From Lingula anatina (Eukaryota > Brachiopoda > Lingulata > Lingulida > Lingulidae), in NCBI RefSeq assembly GCF_001039355.2, contig NW_019775945.1, forward strand, positions 63,125-127,124: a stretch of 64,000 bases of DNA, in the 5' to 3' direction. Made by a program: the position numbers and the translations under genes. This document shows positions 50,101 through 62,500 of the stretch, in pieces. The notes under the pieces were generated by a model that was not told the origin of the DNA, did no database searches, and was given only the letters and a program-made list of their open reading frames with translations. The stretch's first letter is position 1. Each line of letters starts with the position of its first letter.

Positions 50101-50481
50101 CAATGAATAGTTCATTCTCTAAATAGCTGCTGAAGTTGAGATATTGTATTTTCCCTTTTAAAGGGAAGGCGAAATGCTGAAATTATCACAATAAAAAAAA
50201 TTTAACCTACATTCACTGTAAATTTAGTCAATTTTTAATTAATGCAGAAGCGCTACATTTATTTGATTACCTTTAAAAGGCATTTACAACTTGTTACCTT
50301 TGGTATCCCAAGAATTTGGGCCAATTCTAAACTGTACCACTTTGTCCCCCAGAAGACTGGACAGTGACTTCAAGTCCCAACCACTAGCTGACCACGACCT
50401 GGTCATGCCTCTAAACACAGCTGGTTTGGTCAGTCCATTCAACACAAGGTTGAAACATATGTCTGGGGGTATTACAGCCAT
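47167..50481 (-). CDS. HSPBAP1: HSPBAP1-like JmjC-domain protein
   Basis: Exons, high to low: 50298-50481, 49856-50040, 49422-49558, 48997-49123, 48530-48649, 48201-48308, 47167-48012; total 1707 nt, 568 residues plus stop, all phases consistent. The order of motifs follows human HSPBAP1: KPAVFRGM near the start, NTWAYADYKYM, then FGFPDRDGAQSTLWMGS, HTPCHYDTYGCNL, KRWFLFPP, YPTRVPYEESSVFS, LNPGEVLYVPKKWWHFVES and VNTWIEL. The JmjC iron ligands are H154, D156 and H234, so it could be an active 2-oxoglutarate oxygenase. The vertebrate protein binds small heat-shock protein HSPB1, but its substrate is not established. The large last exon is poorly conserved and has a Cys-rich patch (CVSCGLGLPW, CQCENE) and acidic Ser-rich segments. 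It is divergent from the V-ATPase gene. Confidence 0.93.
48695..48772 (-). pseudogene. Decayed duplicate of HSPBAP1-like exon 5
   Basis: About 50-150 bp upstream of exon 5 in transcript order, the minus strand encodes VALNPGELLLVPKQWWDKL, an obvious copy of exon 5 VTLNPGEVLYVPKKWWHFV. The acceptor-like ACAACAG is weak, and no donor follows at the expected place. The residue equal to the third iron ligand (H234) is Asp. I read it as an exon duplication that is no longer used. Confidence 0.75.
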
Positions 50482-51710
50482 TGTGATGAGACAACTTGAT
50501 TAAAAAAACATGAAAGCTTTTAGTCGGTTGCTAAACCACGTCAGACATAAATGCCAATTATGCGAAAAACTCGTAGTAAAGTTCGTCTGCTACGATTTAA
50601 ATAAATATGCATGAAAAACAACACATCTGTTTCATAAATCATTAGCTGCAATGAACTTCAAGTGATAATCAACCTTTCCGGAAATTGTGACGTATTTTGA
50701 ACTTCAGAAACCGTCCAAAAATTACGAACTTTAGTTAGGGATTTGTTGGCTATTCCACTTTGAAGGAAGCCGCCATTAAAAATCTGTCCCGCAGTTGACT
50801 TCCGCTTTGAAAGGTAACTTTATGAAAATACAACATAGATATTCTTCAGTATATTTTATTTAATTTTCATCGTTATATTCTATAATCTTAATCATTCTTT
50901 CACTAAATCAGGATAGATATAAGCCATCTTTAGTCTCAAGGTCACAGAGGTGAGTGAGTGATGATGACGTCACTTCAGTCACGAGACAAATCGATATCCT
51001 GTGAAAAATTTGAAGGAAGGGAGTCGGTCTAAAAAATCGGTTATTGTACAGAATATAGAGAGTGTCCAAGGTAAAATTTTCTGTTTTTATGATCACAAAG
51101 TGTCTAATTTGAGCTTGATGTCAGTAATTGTAATTTCTATCTTTGGAATTTCATACAATTTGCAGATAAATGTTGCCCTCTGTTGCAATTTAGTCATGTC
51201 ACGAGTCGGTCGCCGGTCAATTGCAAATTTTTAAGTAGCATTTTGAAAATAGTGAAGTACTTTAAATGTAGTCTAACAGGCCCGTAGCCAGGGGGGCTCG
51301 GGGGGTTCGAAAGAACCGCCCCTTTTGCTGGGAAAAGGTCCACTCTGGGTAAAACTTGATCTAGGTATATGAAGTTTTCATGGGAAAAGGTCCACTTTTT
51401 CAGAAAAAGAACCCCCCTTTTGAAATTGCTGGCTACGGGCCTAGTAGATGACTATAAATTAAAAAGAAGTCATATATTTTCTTATTTTTATGGGATATGT
51501 GATAAGAGGGATTTCTTGTAATGAAACCGTTGCAAATCTGGCATATTTTTCAAATTAAAAAAAATCTAGTTTGGCAATGACGGAAGCGAAGAATTACCAC
51601 CATGATGTAGTAATCATACCGAGTTCTCTATCTTGAAGAAACTTTGAATACATTTTATACAACAAAATCAGTTTTCCTTATTTCAGAAGTAAGGGTTCCA
51701 AAGCTTCAGG
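50482..51710. promoter_or_regulatory. Divergent promoter of HSPBAP1-like and V-ATPase subunit a genes
   Basis: The two start codons are 1.2 kb apart in opposite directions. GCCGCCAT at 50769-50776 is a YY1 core and CTTCCG at 50799-50804 an ETS core; no TATA box is seen. Just downstream, AAAG followed by GTAACT near 50811 could be the donor of a V-ATPase 5' untranslated exon. Its acceptor (CCTTATTTCAG) ends at about 51685, 25 bases before the ATG. Motif assignments are by eye. Confidence 0.45.
51279..51441. mobile_element. MITE with GGCCCGTAGCCAG terminal inverted repeats
   Basis: The element starts GGCCCGTAGCCAGGGGGG and ends CTGGCTACGGGCC, perfect inverted ends of 13 bp. The interior has a repeated GGGAAAAGGTCCACT and C/G-rich stretches near both ends (AACCGCCCC and AACCCCCC). 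Elements with this type of end are widespread in marine invertebrate genomes. It sits in the presumed 5' untranslated intron of the V-ATPase gene. Confidence 0.8.
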
Positions 51711-54434
51711 ATGGGGACGCTATTCCGAAGTGAAGAGATGACCTTGTGTCAACTCTTCCTCCAGTCTGAGGCAGCATATGCTTGTGTGTCGGAGTTAGGA
51801 GAGCTGGGATTGGTGCAGTTCAGAGATGTAAGGCATCTTAATTAATTGCAGCCATATAATCATTTAAATATAATGTACAATCAAAAGGTTACATATCTGT
51901 CATGTTATTTTTTTCTGGCTGGTGTTAAAAGCTGGAGCTGGTTTCACCTAAGATTCATGTAGAAATAATGATTATAAAAATTGTAAATGCTTAATTTGAA
52001 AGGCAATGTGGAAAAAAGTCATGGGGGATATTATAAATGAATTATTATTTGAGTTTGAGAAAAAATATTAAATATATTTCCATGCATACCTGGCATGCTT
52101 GAAATTGAGCTCAGTCTGTTGTGGATGTTTTCTATCTATCTTTATTTATTTTTCATTTCAGTTGAATCCGGATGTGAATGCCTTCCAGAGGAAGTTTGTA
52201 AATGAAGTCAGAAGATGTGATGAAATGGAGAGAAAACTTAGTATGCTCTTAATTCATATAAGATGAAAATAAATTATGAAATTTTATTTATAGGAATTAT
52301 AGCAATTTAGATTTGAAGCTCAGACATGACCAATCTCAAAATTTCAACAAGTAGAGAGAGATAAGTACAGATAAATTAAAAAAAAAATTAAGCAGAAAGC
52401 AGTGTTTGCTAAGTAAATGATAACTGACCAAAATCTCCGTAACAAATTAACGAATAACTAATGTGATAATTTCAGGATTCCTTGAGAAAGAGATCAAGAA
52501 AGATGGGATCCCGATGTTAGACACTGGGGACAATCCCGAGGCCCCGGCACCCAGGGAGATGATTGACCTTGAGGTACCAGGGACAGGTTTCACAGAGGGA
52601 ACTTGAGACCAAATGTTGGTCTTAACGTTAAGGCCAAAATTTTAGCCCGCTTTGATACGAGAAAAAGAAGTTGTGCAATTAAATAAACTATTGCATTTGT
52701 TTTATGGTGCAAATTTCTATAATATTGACTTGAAGTTAAATATGTACTATTAGAAGTTAGATATGTACTATTAATTGTCTATTATGAAAAAAAAAGCTTT
52801 AAAAGTAATTTTGTTTAAAAAGATGGGAATGGACATATTTCTTCAAGTTTCTGAAAAGTTCAGATAGATTGTAATTTAGATAGCTGGGCAACTTGTGCCT
52901 GTCACAGTTGTGGTTTTGTTGTGAAAGTATTATTCCTGTATGTAGTAAATCTTGCCCTGCATGTCTTCGATGCATTATATTACCACCAGGACCATATATA
53001 ACCATCTGTATTTTCAGGCCACCTTTGAGAAGCTGGAAAACGAGATGAAAGAGGTTAATGCCAACTCCGAGGCTCTGAAGAGAAACTACCTGGAGCTTAC
53101 TGAGCTGAAGCATATCCTCAGGAAGACACAGGGATTCTTTGAGGAGGTTTGTATATCAACTTTAGCTAATCACAAAGCCTTACTCCAAACTTGAGCCCTG
53201 TGTTTTGATTATAGGAGGTTCATTTTGATAATTCAGAGTAAATTTATTTTATCCATATACTGTGAGTAAGTGAACATTGAAGATGAATAGGTTTTGGCAT
53301 TCCAATTGAACTGTTCATGTTCTGTGCATTCTAAGCTGAATTTTACACTTCATTGCCTTATCAAAAAACAAATTTAATGATATTGATGTTTAACTATAAC
53401 ATGGCCACGCCATAGATTTTTTTCCAAAAATGGAAGTTTAAGTGCATTTTAGATTAATACATGTGCTATTTTTAATACTTTCATCAGCAAAATTGTGTAA
53501 ATATTTATTAAGTTATGGAGTATAAGAAAAGAGAAAAGACTTGTTCAACAGAAGAAAGGCCTATTCTTTCCTTCCCTACATGCAAACAGTACAGGCTGTC
53601 TTCTCCTTACTTGATGCTGTATTAACCATGTGCTGCTGCTTTCTCTGCAGGCTAGATCATTGCTAAGTTCACAATATATCTATAATAACCTGTCATCCTG
53701 GTGATAAGCAGTATGTGTGCCACAGGTGGTTAGAAGATGGGAAGGGTTTATGGCTATCACTAACCTACAGCTGTCTTGTTAGACTATGCAGTATTAGTTG
53801 CACTCCTTAGACTTACTTGGTTCTGCATTTCGTTTAGACTGGTCTCTGTACTTTGTTTAATGTTGTGAGTGCTTCTGTTCGTGTGTACTTGTTTAAAGTG
53901 TTTAGATAGCGAGGTTGACATGTGTGCATGGCATATGTATATCATTTTTTGTATCATCAGAGAGAGAGAGAGCTTATCACAGTGCTGATTTCACTTGGTA
54001 TATGTGTTTCAGCAGAGCACTGCAGCTTGATTAGGAGCAGGGTCCTAGTGAACACTTTTTGCAGTACACTTCAGATTTTACCTGTTCCAGGTTTTCTATT
54101 TCAGTTTTGAAGTAATTGTATTGAGTTTATTGAAGTCATTTATATTTCCTTTTAATATTTTCCACTTGCATAATATAATTTCTTGCCATTTGCTTTGCTT
54201 TCTTACAACCAACATTTTGCACAAAAAGTGACAAATACAGACAACAAGGACATTTTTTTTCTGTAATGCCAAACCAAATATAAGAGAAAAATCTTCATAG
54301 CAACATCTGATGGATTTCAAGAAATTTGATTTACTTTTTCCATGCTTCTTTAATACTCTTTAGAAAACCCTGATTTATCATACCTCATTCTGTCTAATAT
54401 ATTAAGGTATGTTATTGCTGGTCTCGCTCTCTCA

Positions 54435-54503
<69 letters not shown>

Positions 54504-57500
54504 GCACGCGTATTTGCATACGTGTACCCAGGCAGTCATTTTTTATCTGCTTATTTTATCTCATGCCAAAGTATTACAGCTTATGCAGAGTTTGTCAAAG
54601 TCAATCTGTGGATAACGTATCTTTGGGATGCTGCGAATGAAAATTGGAAGGTAAAGAGGTACAGGTATGCCAGTGAATGAAATGCTTGTTCACCACACAG
54701 CTGTCATCTTGACATTCGTGTCTCAACACTTGTGGGTCTTGAGAAATGCTCAATGCAAATTTTTTCTTTCAATTGTATCCAAGCCGTTTAAAAAATATTA
54801 TTTTCTCTAGGCTTGTTTGGGTCAGTGGTCTTTTTATGCATGTGCAGAATAAAGGGAACTGACCCTATACATATTTTTGTTTTGTCTAAATGTTATAATT
54901 GTAGCTAATTAGACCTTTTGCATATGCAGGGCTTATGTGGGCCTTCTCTAAAATGTTTTTGCTACATGTAACTGGCTTTGTTCGCAAATGTTTTCATGAA
55001 AATTTTTTTCATCTGGCTGCTTTGTTGCACAATTTGACCTCTTCTACTGTCTGTTTACTTTGGCATGGCAATAGATGATAGCAGTTCACAAGCATTTTAT
55101 GTTAACTTTTCTTTATACAATAATTGCTGTCATGTTTATTTATTTATTTATTTATTTATTTATTCTGAGGCCGCCATGCAGGCTCTAAGTGTAGCTCCAA
55201 ATGATTGATTTACTGGTCAAAGTTCCAAATTTACACTGAATTCAATCTAAGAAAATGCTTTACAGCTCTCATCGCGCACAGTAAGCAAGCATCGACCTAA
55301 GACAATTTACCCAATACACACCTTGCCACATGCAAAGGATACCTCACAACTTGTACCTTCTTTTGCATGAAAGAAAAAATTCCTTTTCCAGGAACCTGGG
55401 TACCCATTGGTGTTTCATAACCAGATGCATGCTTTACTGTGTTGTTATCAAATATGCATGCCCCTCTGTAGAGGGAATGTTTGTGTACCATGTATGACCT
55501 TGTCCCTTTCTCATAGCAGTGCTAGACCTAGATTTTGAATTGTATAATTATGCTAGTTGCTGGTGCATGCTCTATATTTTTTTGCTGCAGAATAAGAAAA
55601 AGGAATAATGTTGTCAAAAGCAGGAAATAATGTGATCTGTCTGAAATTATTTTTATCATTTTGTGTGTGTGTGTGTGTGTACACACAAACACACCTTTTT
55701 TTTATTGAGGGAAGAACAAAATTTTCAAAAATGCATTTGTTGATAAAAACATGGAGGAAAACGGAATTAAGTTAGTCAATATTATTCTTGCTTTTATATA
55801 TTATTGACATATATTTGTGTGCTTATATGTTACAAGCATATTTTATAGACGTAAAAATCTAGATAATCATATAAGAGCTAAAGCATTGCTGCTACAAGAG
55901 AAAAGCTGCTCAGCAAAATCACTTCTCAAATTCCAAAATTTCTTAATGTCTTTTATTTTGCATTTTTGCATGAAGGATTTTTTAAAGTAAATGAGAAAAG
56001 TCATGCATGTGAAATTCTACCATTTAGTAAAGTCCGAGTTTGACCAGCTTCTCTTTTATACTGTGTTTAAATATAAACCATATCTGATTCAAAATGTGTC
56101 TTGTCCATGTTTACATTGTAATTTTAGTTTTGGGTTTCAGTTTTCTGAAAACTTTACAGGCGGTTATAATTTCTTGTCTTTAAATTGAAACAAAGTCAAA
56201 AATTTTGAAATTGCTAGAACAATGCAAAGCATCCATATATTTTAACAAATAGGTTCAGAGGCACATTTTGCACTTGTTTGTTGTTATTGTTGTTTTTATG
56301 CTGTTTGCTGCACCATGAGAACAACAAGAGCTTTGTTTATTTAGCTTATCTAGTTTGAGAGTGTAGCTCTTCCAGATCTTGAGTGCATTGTAATTATGTT
56401 CAGTTCCTCTTGTGTGTTTACTCCCCCTATTGAGTTGAGTTTGTATTGAGTTCGTGGGAGGGGTGACTACACAGGGCGCCACCTATTGTTCCTCACCAGG
56501 CTGAACATCATCAACGACAGGCAATGCACGACCCTGGGGTGACAGAAGAAACAATGGGATTGCTGGGTGAAGAAGGTCTGCGCGCAGGGGGACAGGCCTT
56601 GCGTTTAGGGTGAGGAAACCTGGACAGTTTGGAGCAAGAGAGTTCTAGGTTGTAGAGCATGTGTGTGTGTGAGAGAGAGAGAAAAAGATATGTCTGGTTT
56701 GAGTCACCTACTCCATGGACACTAGATGGCAGCACAGTGGCATAAACTTAACGGGTAGTATACGGTGGTGAACAAGCATTTTGCTGATTGTGTATTTTAT
56801 TAATGGTGTGGATTGATCATAGCACTGAATTTTCACTAACTGGCACTCTCATTTATCACACTGCGCTGTAACATTTGACTTGTTCAACTGGGCAGTTCCT
56901 TATAGCTTTCTTAGGCTTCTGCATGCGTGTCTCTAAAAGGGGTCTAGATATGGTTTTTGTTGTAACAACACCATGAGAGAGAAAAACAATTGATTTCTTT
57001 CTTATTTGTGAAATATCACCCACCCCACCTCCACTTCTTTAATTTACGTAAACAAATTCTATCAAATATCTCTTAACATAGAAGAAAATGAATGATAGCC
57101 ACATAACTTGATATACTGATTAGCACGTGATTGCACCCCACACATCGTTACATTTCTCTTTCAATCTCGACTTCAACCAGTCACAGCTGAATTTCCACCT
57201 GGGTTTTTCATTTCCAATCACAATGAAGTTTTTGCACTTTACATGGGGGAAGCTCTGCAACACAAAAATTGAAAAATTATTGTTACACCCAGGTTTGGTT
57301 TCCTTTAAATTGCAAGCTTTACTTAAACATTTCAGTTAAGTTGGGATGAAAACAACCATAGCACTGTTTAACAGCTTACAGGGAAAGCTCTTGCTACATT
57401 TTTACCCCATTTTTAGTTTAGTTCTAGTTTGTGTTTCAGTTTCAAGTCAATTTTCATAGTTTTATTTCCACCCCATTTTAGATTTGGCACATTGCATTAA

Positions 57501-57913
57501 AAAAGGACAACAGGTGTGATTTGAAACTCTCACGGATTGTATTTTAATTGTCTGATGTCCCCTTTCCAATCCTATTTAAGAGTGAAAGTGGAAAAAAAAA
57601 GAGATATCCCAAGTATTGTTCTTAAGTTAATTAATAGTCCAATCAAACATAAGAGCAAGGGGAATATAGTTAAAGGTCCACTTTAACAGAAAATACCCCC
57701 CCATTTTTGAAATTGCTGGTTACAGGCGTAATTAAATTTGCAGAACCCACCTGCAGTAGTACCAGTAACTCAATTAAGCAGATAGCACTGCATGTATTGG
57801 GTTTTTCTTGGTTATCTACACACAGATTTTTATCTGTGATAGATGACACTGCATTTTGAATTATAGCAACCTTAGTGGACATCTAAGTCCACAGGATTCA
57901 TTATTATTAATTA

Positions 57914-57946
<33 letters not shown>

Positions 57947-59470
57947 TGCATGTCTCATCATGATAATTTACCTGGTTCTCCAACATATTGGGGAGATTTC
58001 CAGGAGTTTAGTCATCACTGTTGCCTGACATAAGCCTTCATGATAGTTAATTTGATTATGAATGTTTATTATATTTATCTATTTGGCACACTTGCTATTG
58101 AGACTAGATTGTAGTTTGTGTGAAGAAGTTTGCTTATGTATGTTTGTTTTTGTTTTGTTTTATACATCTAGTGTTTAATTTTATAGCACCACGTTGATCA
58201 GTATTTATCTGCACTGCTTTGCACTAGTGTGCCTATTAGCCATTGTTGCACATATCTTTATCCTTTGCACAATGCTTTATACAGTTGATTTTTCTCTGTT
58301 CAGTCCCACTACCTACCAACAACAACAACTGTTACACTAATATTCCTTTAAATTACGAAAACCATATCTAAACAAAATCCCCACCCCCTTTATTCCCCTG
58401 TCCTCCTCTTCTGCATATATACATAATACTGTAATATGATAATAGATAAAATGCACTTTGGTTCATGAAAATGACAGCAATAGATATTAACATCAACACA
58501 ATGACAACAACAGTACAAGGAAATACAATGCAACTGAAGCAATGCCCACTCTTCACATCATTGCTCCAAATTTCCAAAACCAAAGAAGCCATAATGACCA
58601 CTAAAGAAACAAACAATAAAGTACCTAACCATAGTCTTTAGTATTAGGCTGCCTTTATAGTTAAGATGCCCCAGTGAATTTTTACATATTTCAGATATTA
58701 TAGCAAAAGATCAGGGGTGACCTGCTGCCTAGCAACCAGTTGCCATGGCAATAGAGTTCCTTGCTCACCATTGATTAGGTTAAATAAAAAAAAAGAAAAA
58801 AAAAACATCAGCAAAATGCTAGTTCTTTGCCTCAGTTCAGCTGACTTCTATTTTGTTTTGTGTTCTGTTTGGCAGGACGAGCATCATAGTATTGTTGAAG
58901 ATGCTCAGCAGGCCCTGGCCACAAGTGACCAGCATTCGGCCGTGGCAGCCCCCCTACAACTGGGGTAGGTGATCTGGACTGGACAGGGGCATACCAGTTT
59001 TAGTTTTTGTTAAGGGGGCAGTATCTGTTGTTAAAAATGCATTTTCAACATAAGGTGTCAGTTTTTATTTGGAGGCTCATACAGTTAAGTATTGTTTGGA
59101 AACTCAAAAGATGTATTCTTTTTAGGCAACATGTTGAAAAGTTTGAAAAGATTCCAAAAATAAAGCTGTTATTTCTTATATGACAAGTCCTGCTATAGAT
59201 TTTGTCCCTTAAAATGCATTTGTCCAAACTGGTATTGTAAATGTCCCTCTTACAGCCGTTTCTTTTTGTGGTGGCTTCAGTCATATTTTAGGGAGGGGGT
59301 GGGGTAAAAGACGAAGGAAATTTCTGTTACTCGGATGTAATAAAGGTAAGTAATACTGTATTTGAGTAAAAATTGCTAAATGAAAGACAGGATATACACA
59401 GGTGAGTGGTATTGTGAATGGTGATTTTTAGATTCTGCACACAATTGTGGAAGTGAACACAGAATATCTT

Positions 59471-59502
<32 letters not shown>

Positions 59503-62500
59503 TTGTAATTGTCTATCATTTTCCTGTAGATAAAAGTCAGGTATGTGGTTGATATATGGAATATATAATGGAATATAAAGCAAACAGCCTTGAATGATAA
59601 AAGCATAATTTCATGCATTTTAAACCAAGCCATTATCTATAATCATGTTACTTTGAATAGGTAGTAGTAAAATAACTTTGAAAAAGTACAAGTGGCCCTT
59701 ATGAAGTTTATGCACATTTCTAGGTTTGTTGCTGGTGTCATCCTGCGCGAGCGTATCCCTGCGTTTGAGCGCATGTTGTGGAGAGTATGCCGTGGCAACG
59801 TGTTCCTGAAGCAGGCAGAGATCGAAACCCCTCTGGAGGACCCTGTATCTGTAAGTTAACTCTTTAAAGTGAATAAAAATATAAATATAAGACCTTTTCA
59901 CAACTTATCAAAGAAGCCATTTGAAATACTTAAAAACTTACTTTTCACAACTTTGAATACAGTTTTTGTTAGTTATTAAGTGACATTATCAAACTTGCAA
60001 ATGCTAGTAATGAGATGGGCATATTTTATGTAGAATTTGCAACTCTTCATTATCTCTCTTATTCCAGTTATGAAAATGTGTATATTTCGCATTGCAGGGA
60101 GATCAAGTTAACAAGTCTGTCTTCATCATCTTCTTCCAAGGAGACCAGCTGAAGAGCAGAGTGAAGAAAATCTGTGAGGGGTGAGTAGTCTTAATATAAT
60201 TTTAACATTTTGCAAACCAAGGCCAGCCTGCAGTAAGTTATTATTTGGTCTGTATACCTTTCTCTTTTATAATGATCAGTACGGCACTAGATTTATAAGT
60301 CAGTTGCTTCAGACTGGTGGCTTATACAGCAGACTGTTGACTGTTTTCTGTTTAGTTTGAAAACCATTCCATAATTCTGCTTCCAGTTTCCGTGCCACTC
60401 TGTACCCCTGCCCAGAGACCCCAGCAGAGAGGAGAGAGATGGCTATTGGGGTGATGACACGGATTGAGGACTTGAACACTGTAAGTATATCTCTGCTGGT
60501 AAACTGTGGACAATGAGGCATTGATTCTGGACTTGAAAAATTCACCAGAAATAATGTGAAGTGGTCTCAATGGAACAAAGACAGATTGTGGCTATAGGAT
60601 GTTTTTATTGTACTAAATTGCTGAAAGGGTATTTTATTAATTAATTGATTAATTGATAAAGGTAGTTTTCAAAATTTCATCCTGGCTTTAGAATATAAGT
60701 ATCAATTAAAGAAAACTTCTTTTATGTGATAACCCACTGGAGGACTAACATACACAGAGTATGAATGGCTTGGTGGATTAATTAATTAGTAAAGACTATT
60801 GTTTTTGCTCTCCTACCCCTCAGGTGCTTGGTCAAACCCAGGACCACCGCCACCGTGTGCTTGTGGCTGCTGCTAAGAACATTAAGAACTGGTTTGTGAA
60901 AGTGAAGAAGATCAAGGCCATCTACCACACCCTGAACATGTTTAACCTGGACGTCACCCAGAAGTGTCTGATTGCTGAGTGTTGGTGCCCAGTGGCTGAA
61001 CTGGACAAGATACAGCTGGCCCTCAGGAGGGGCACTGTAAGTGTTACACAGACACTGGATTATATATAGTGCAGGATTTATGTGAATCTCTTGTGGAATT
61101 CAGCCTGAGCCTTAAATGAAGTGTTATGTAACCATGATTGTATTCATGTGATTTTGTCTTTGCCTGTAAGTGATATGCTGTCACTAATAATGATGATTTA
61201 TTTTGTTAAAAGTGGCACTGCTCATGTCTCTGTGCCTCTTGCGTGATATAAGACATGTGGAAACAAAAGTTTGAATTAAAAGATAATGCTTTTAAGAGTT
61301 AAGATTTAGATTTCAGAATATTTCCTATGAAGAAGAAAAGTTATCAAGTTTTCTGAGCCAATAGCCCAAAAAATCAAAAAAGAAAAATGACAAAAATGAG
61401 TAAATAAATGGCACAGAGACGGCCAAGGCCTATATTCTTTACCTCATCCGCATATTACATTGAGAGCTATCACAGTTTACTTAAACTGAGCTCTTAATTG
61501 TTTGTATTTGTGGCACCTCAGGACCGCAGTGGCAGCAGTGTTCCATCTATCCTGAACCGTATGACCACCAAGGAGGCGCCTCCCACCTACCACAAGACCA
61601 ACAAGTTCACTGGCGCCTTTCAGAGCATCATTGATGCCTATGGTGTGAACACATACGGGGAGATGAACCCAAGTATGTATTCAATGAAATCTAATATCTA
61701 TCTATTATGTAATAAAGGCATGTTATGTAATGTTAAATCTCACCATTATATTGCTCACCACCTTCTCATGTTTAAATTCAATACTAAAAATAGATAAAAT
61801 GATAATCATAAACATGCTTATGACAATCATTATGACAATAATAATTACGATAAGGCCAGTGAGGGTAATAATCANGTCTCTCGTATTCCAGTTATGAAAA
61901 TGTATTTTGCATTGCAGGGAGATCAAGTTAACAAGTCTGTCTTCATCATCTTCTTCCAAGGAGACCAGCTGAAGAGCAGAGTGAAGAAAATCTGTGAGGG
62001 GTGAGTAGTCTTAATATAATTATAACATTTTGCAAACCAAGGCCAGCCTGCAGTAAGTTATTATTTGGTCTGTATACCTTTCTCTTTTATAATGATCAGT
62101 ACGGCACTAGATTTATAAGTCCGTTGCTTCAGACTGGTGGCTTATACAGCAGACTGTTGACTGTTTTCTGTTTAGTTTGAAAACCATTCCATAATTCTGT
62201 TTCCAGTTTCCGTGCCACTCTGTACCCATGTCCAGAGACCCCAGCAGAGAGGAGAGAGATGGCTATTGGGGTGATGACACGGATTGAGGACTTGAACACT
62301 GTAAGTATATCTCTGCTGGTAAACTGTGGACAATGAGGCATTGATTCTGGACTTGAAAAATTCACCAGAAATAATGTGAAGTGGTCTCAATGGAACAAAG
62401 ACAGATTGTGGCTATAGGATGTTTTTATTGTACTAAATTGCTGAAAGGGTATTTTATTAATTAATTGATTAATTGATAAAGGGAGTTATAAAAATTTCAT

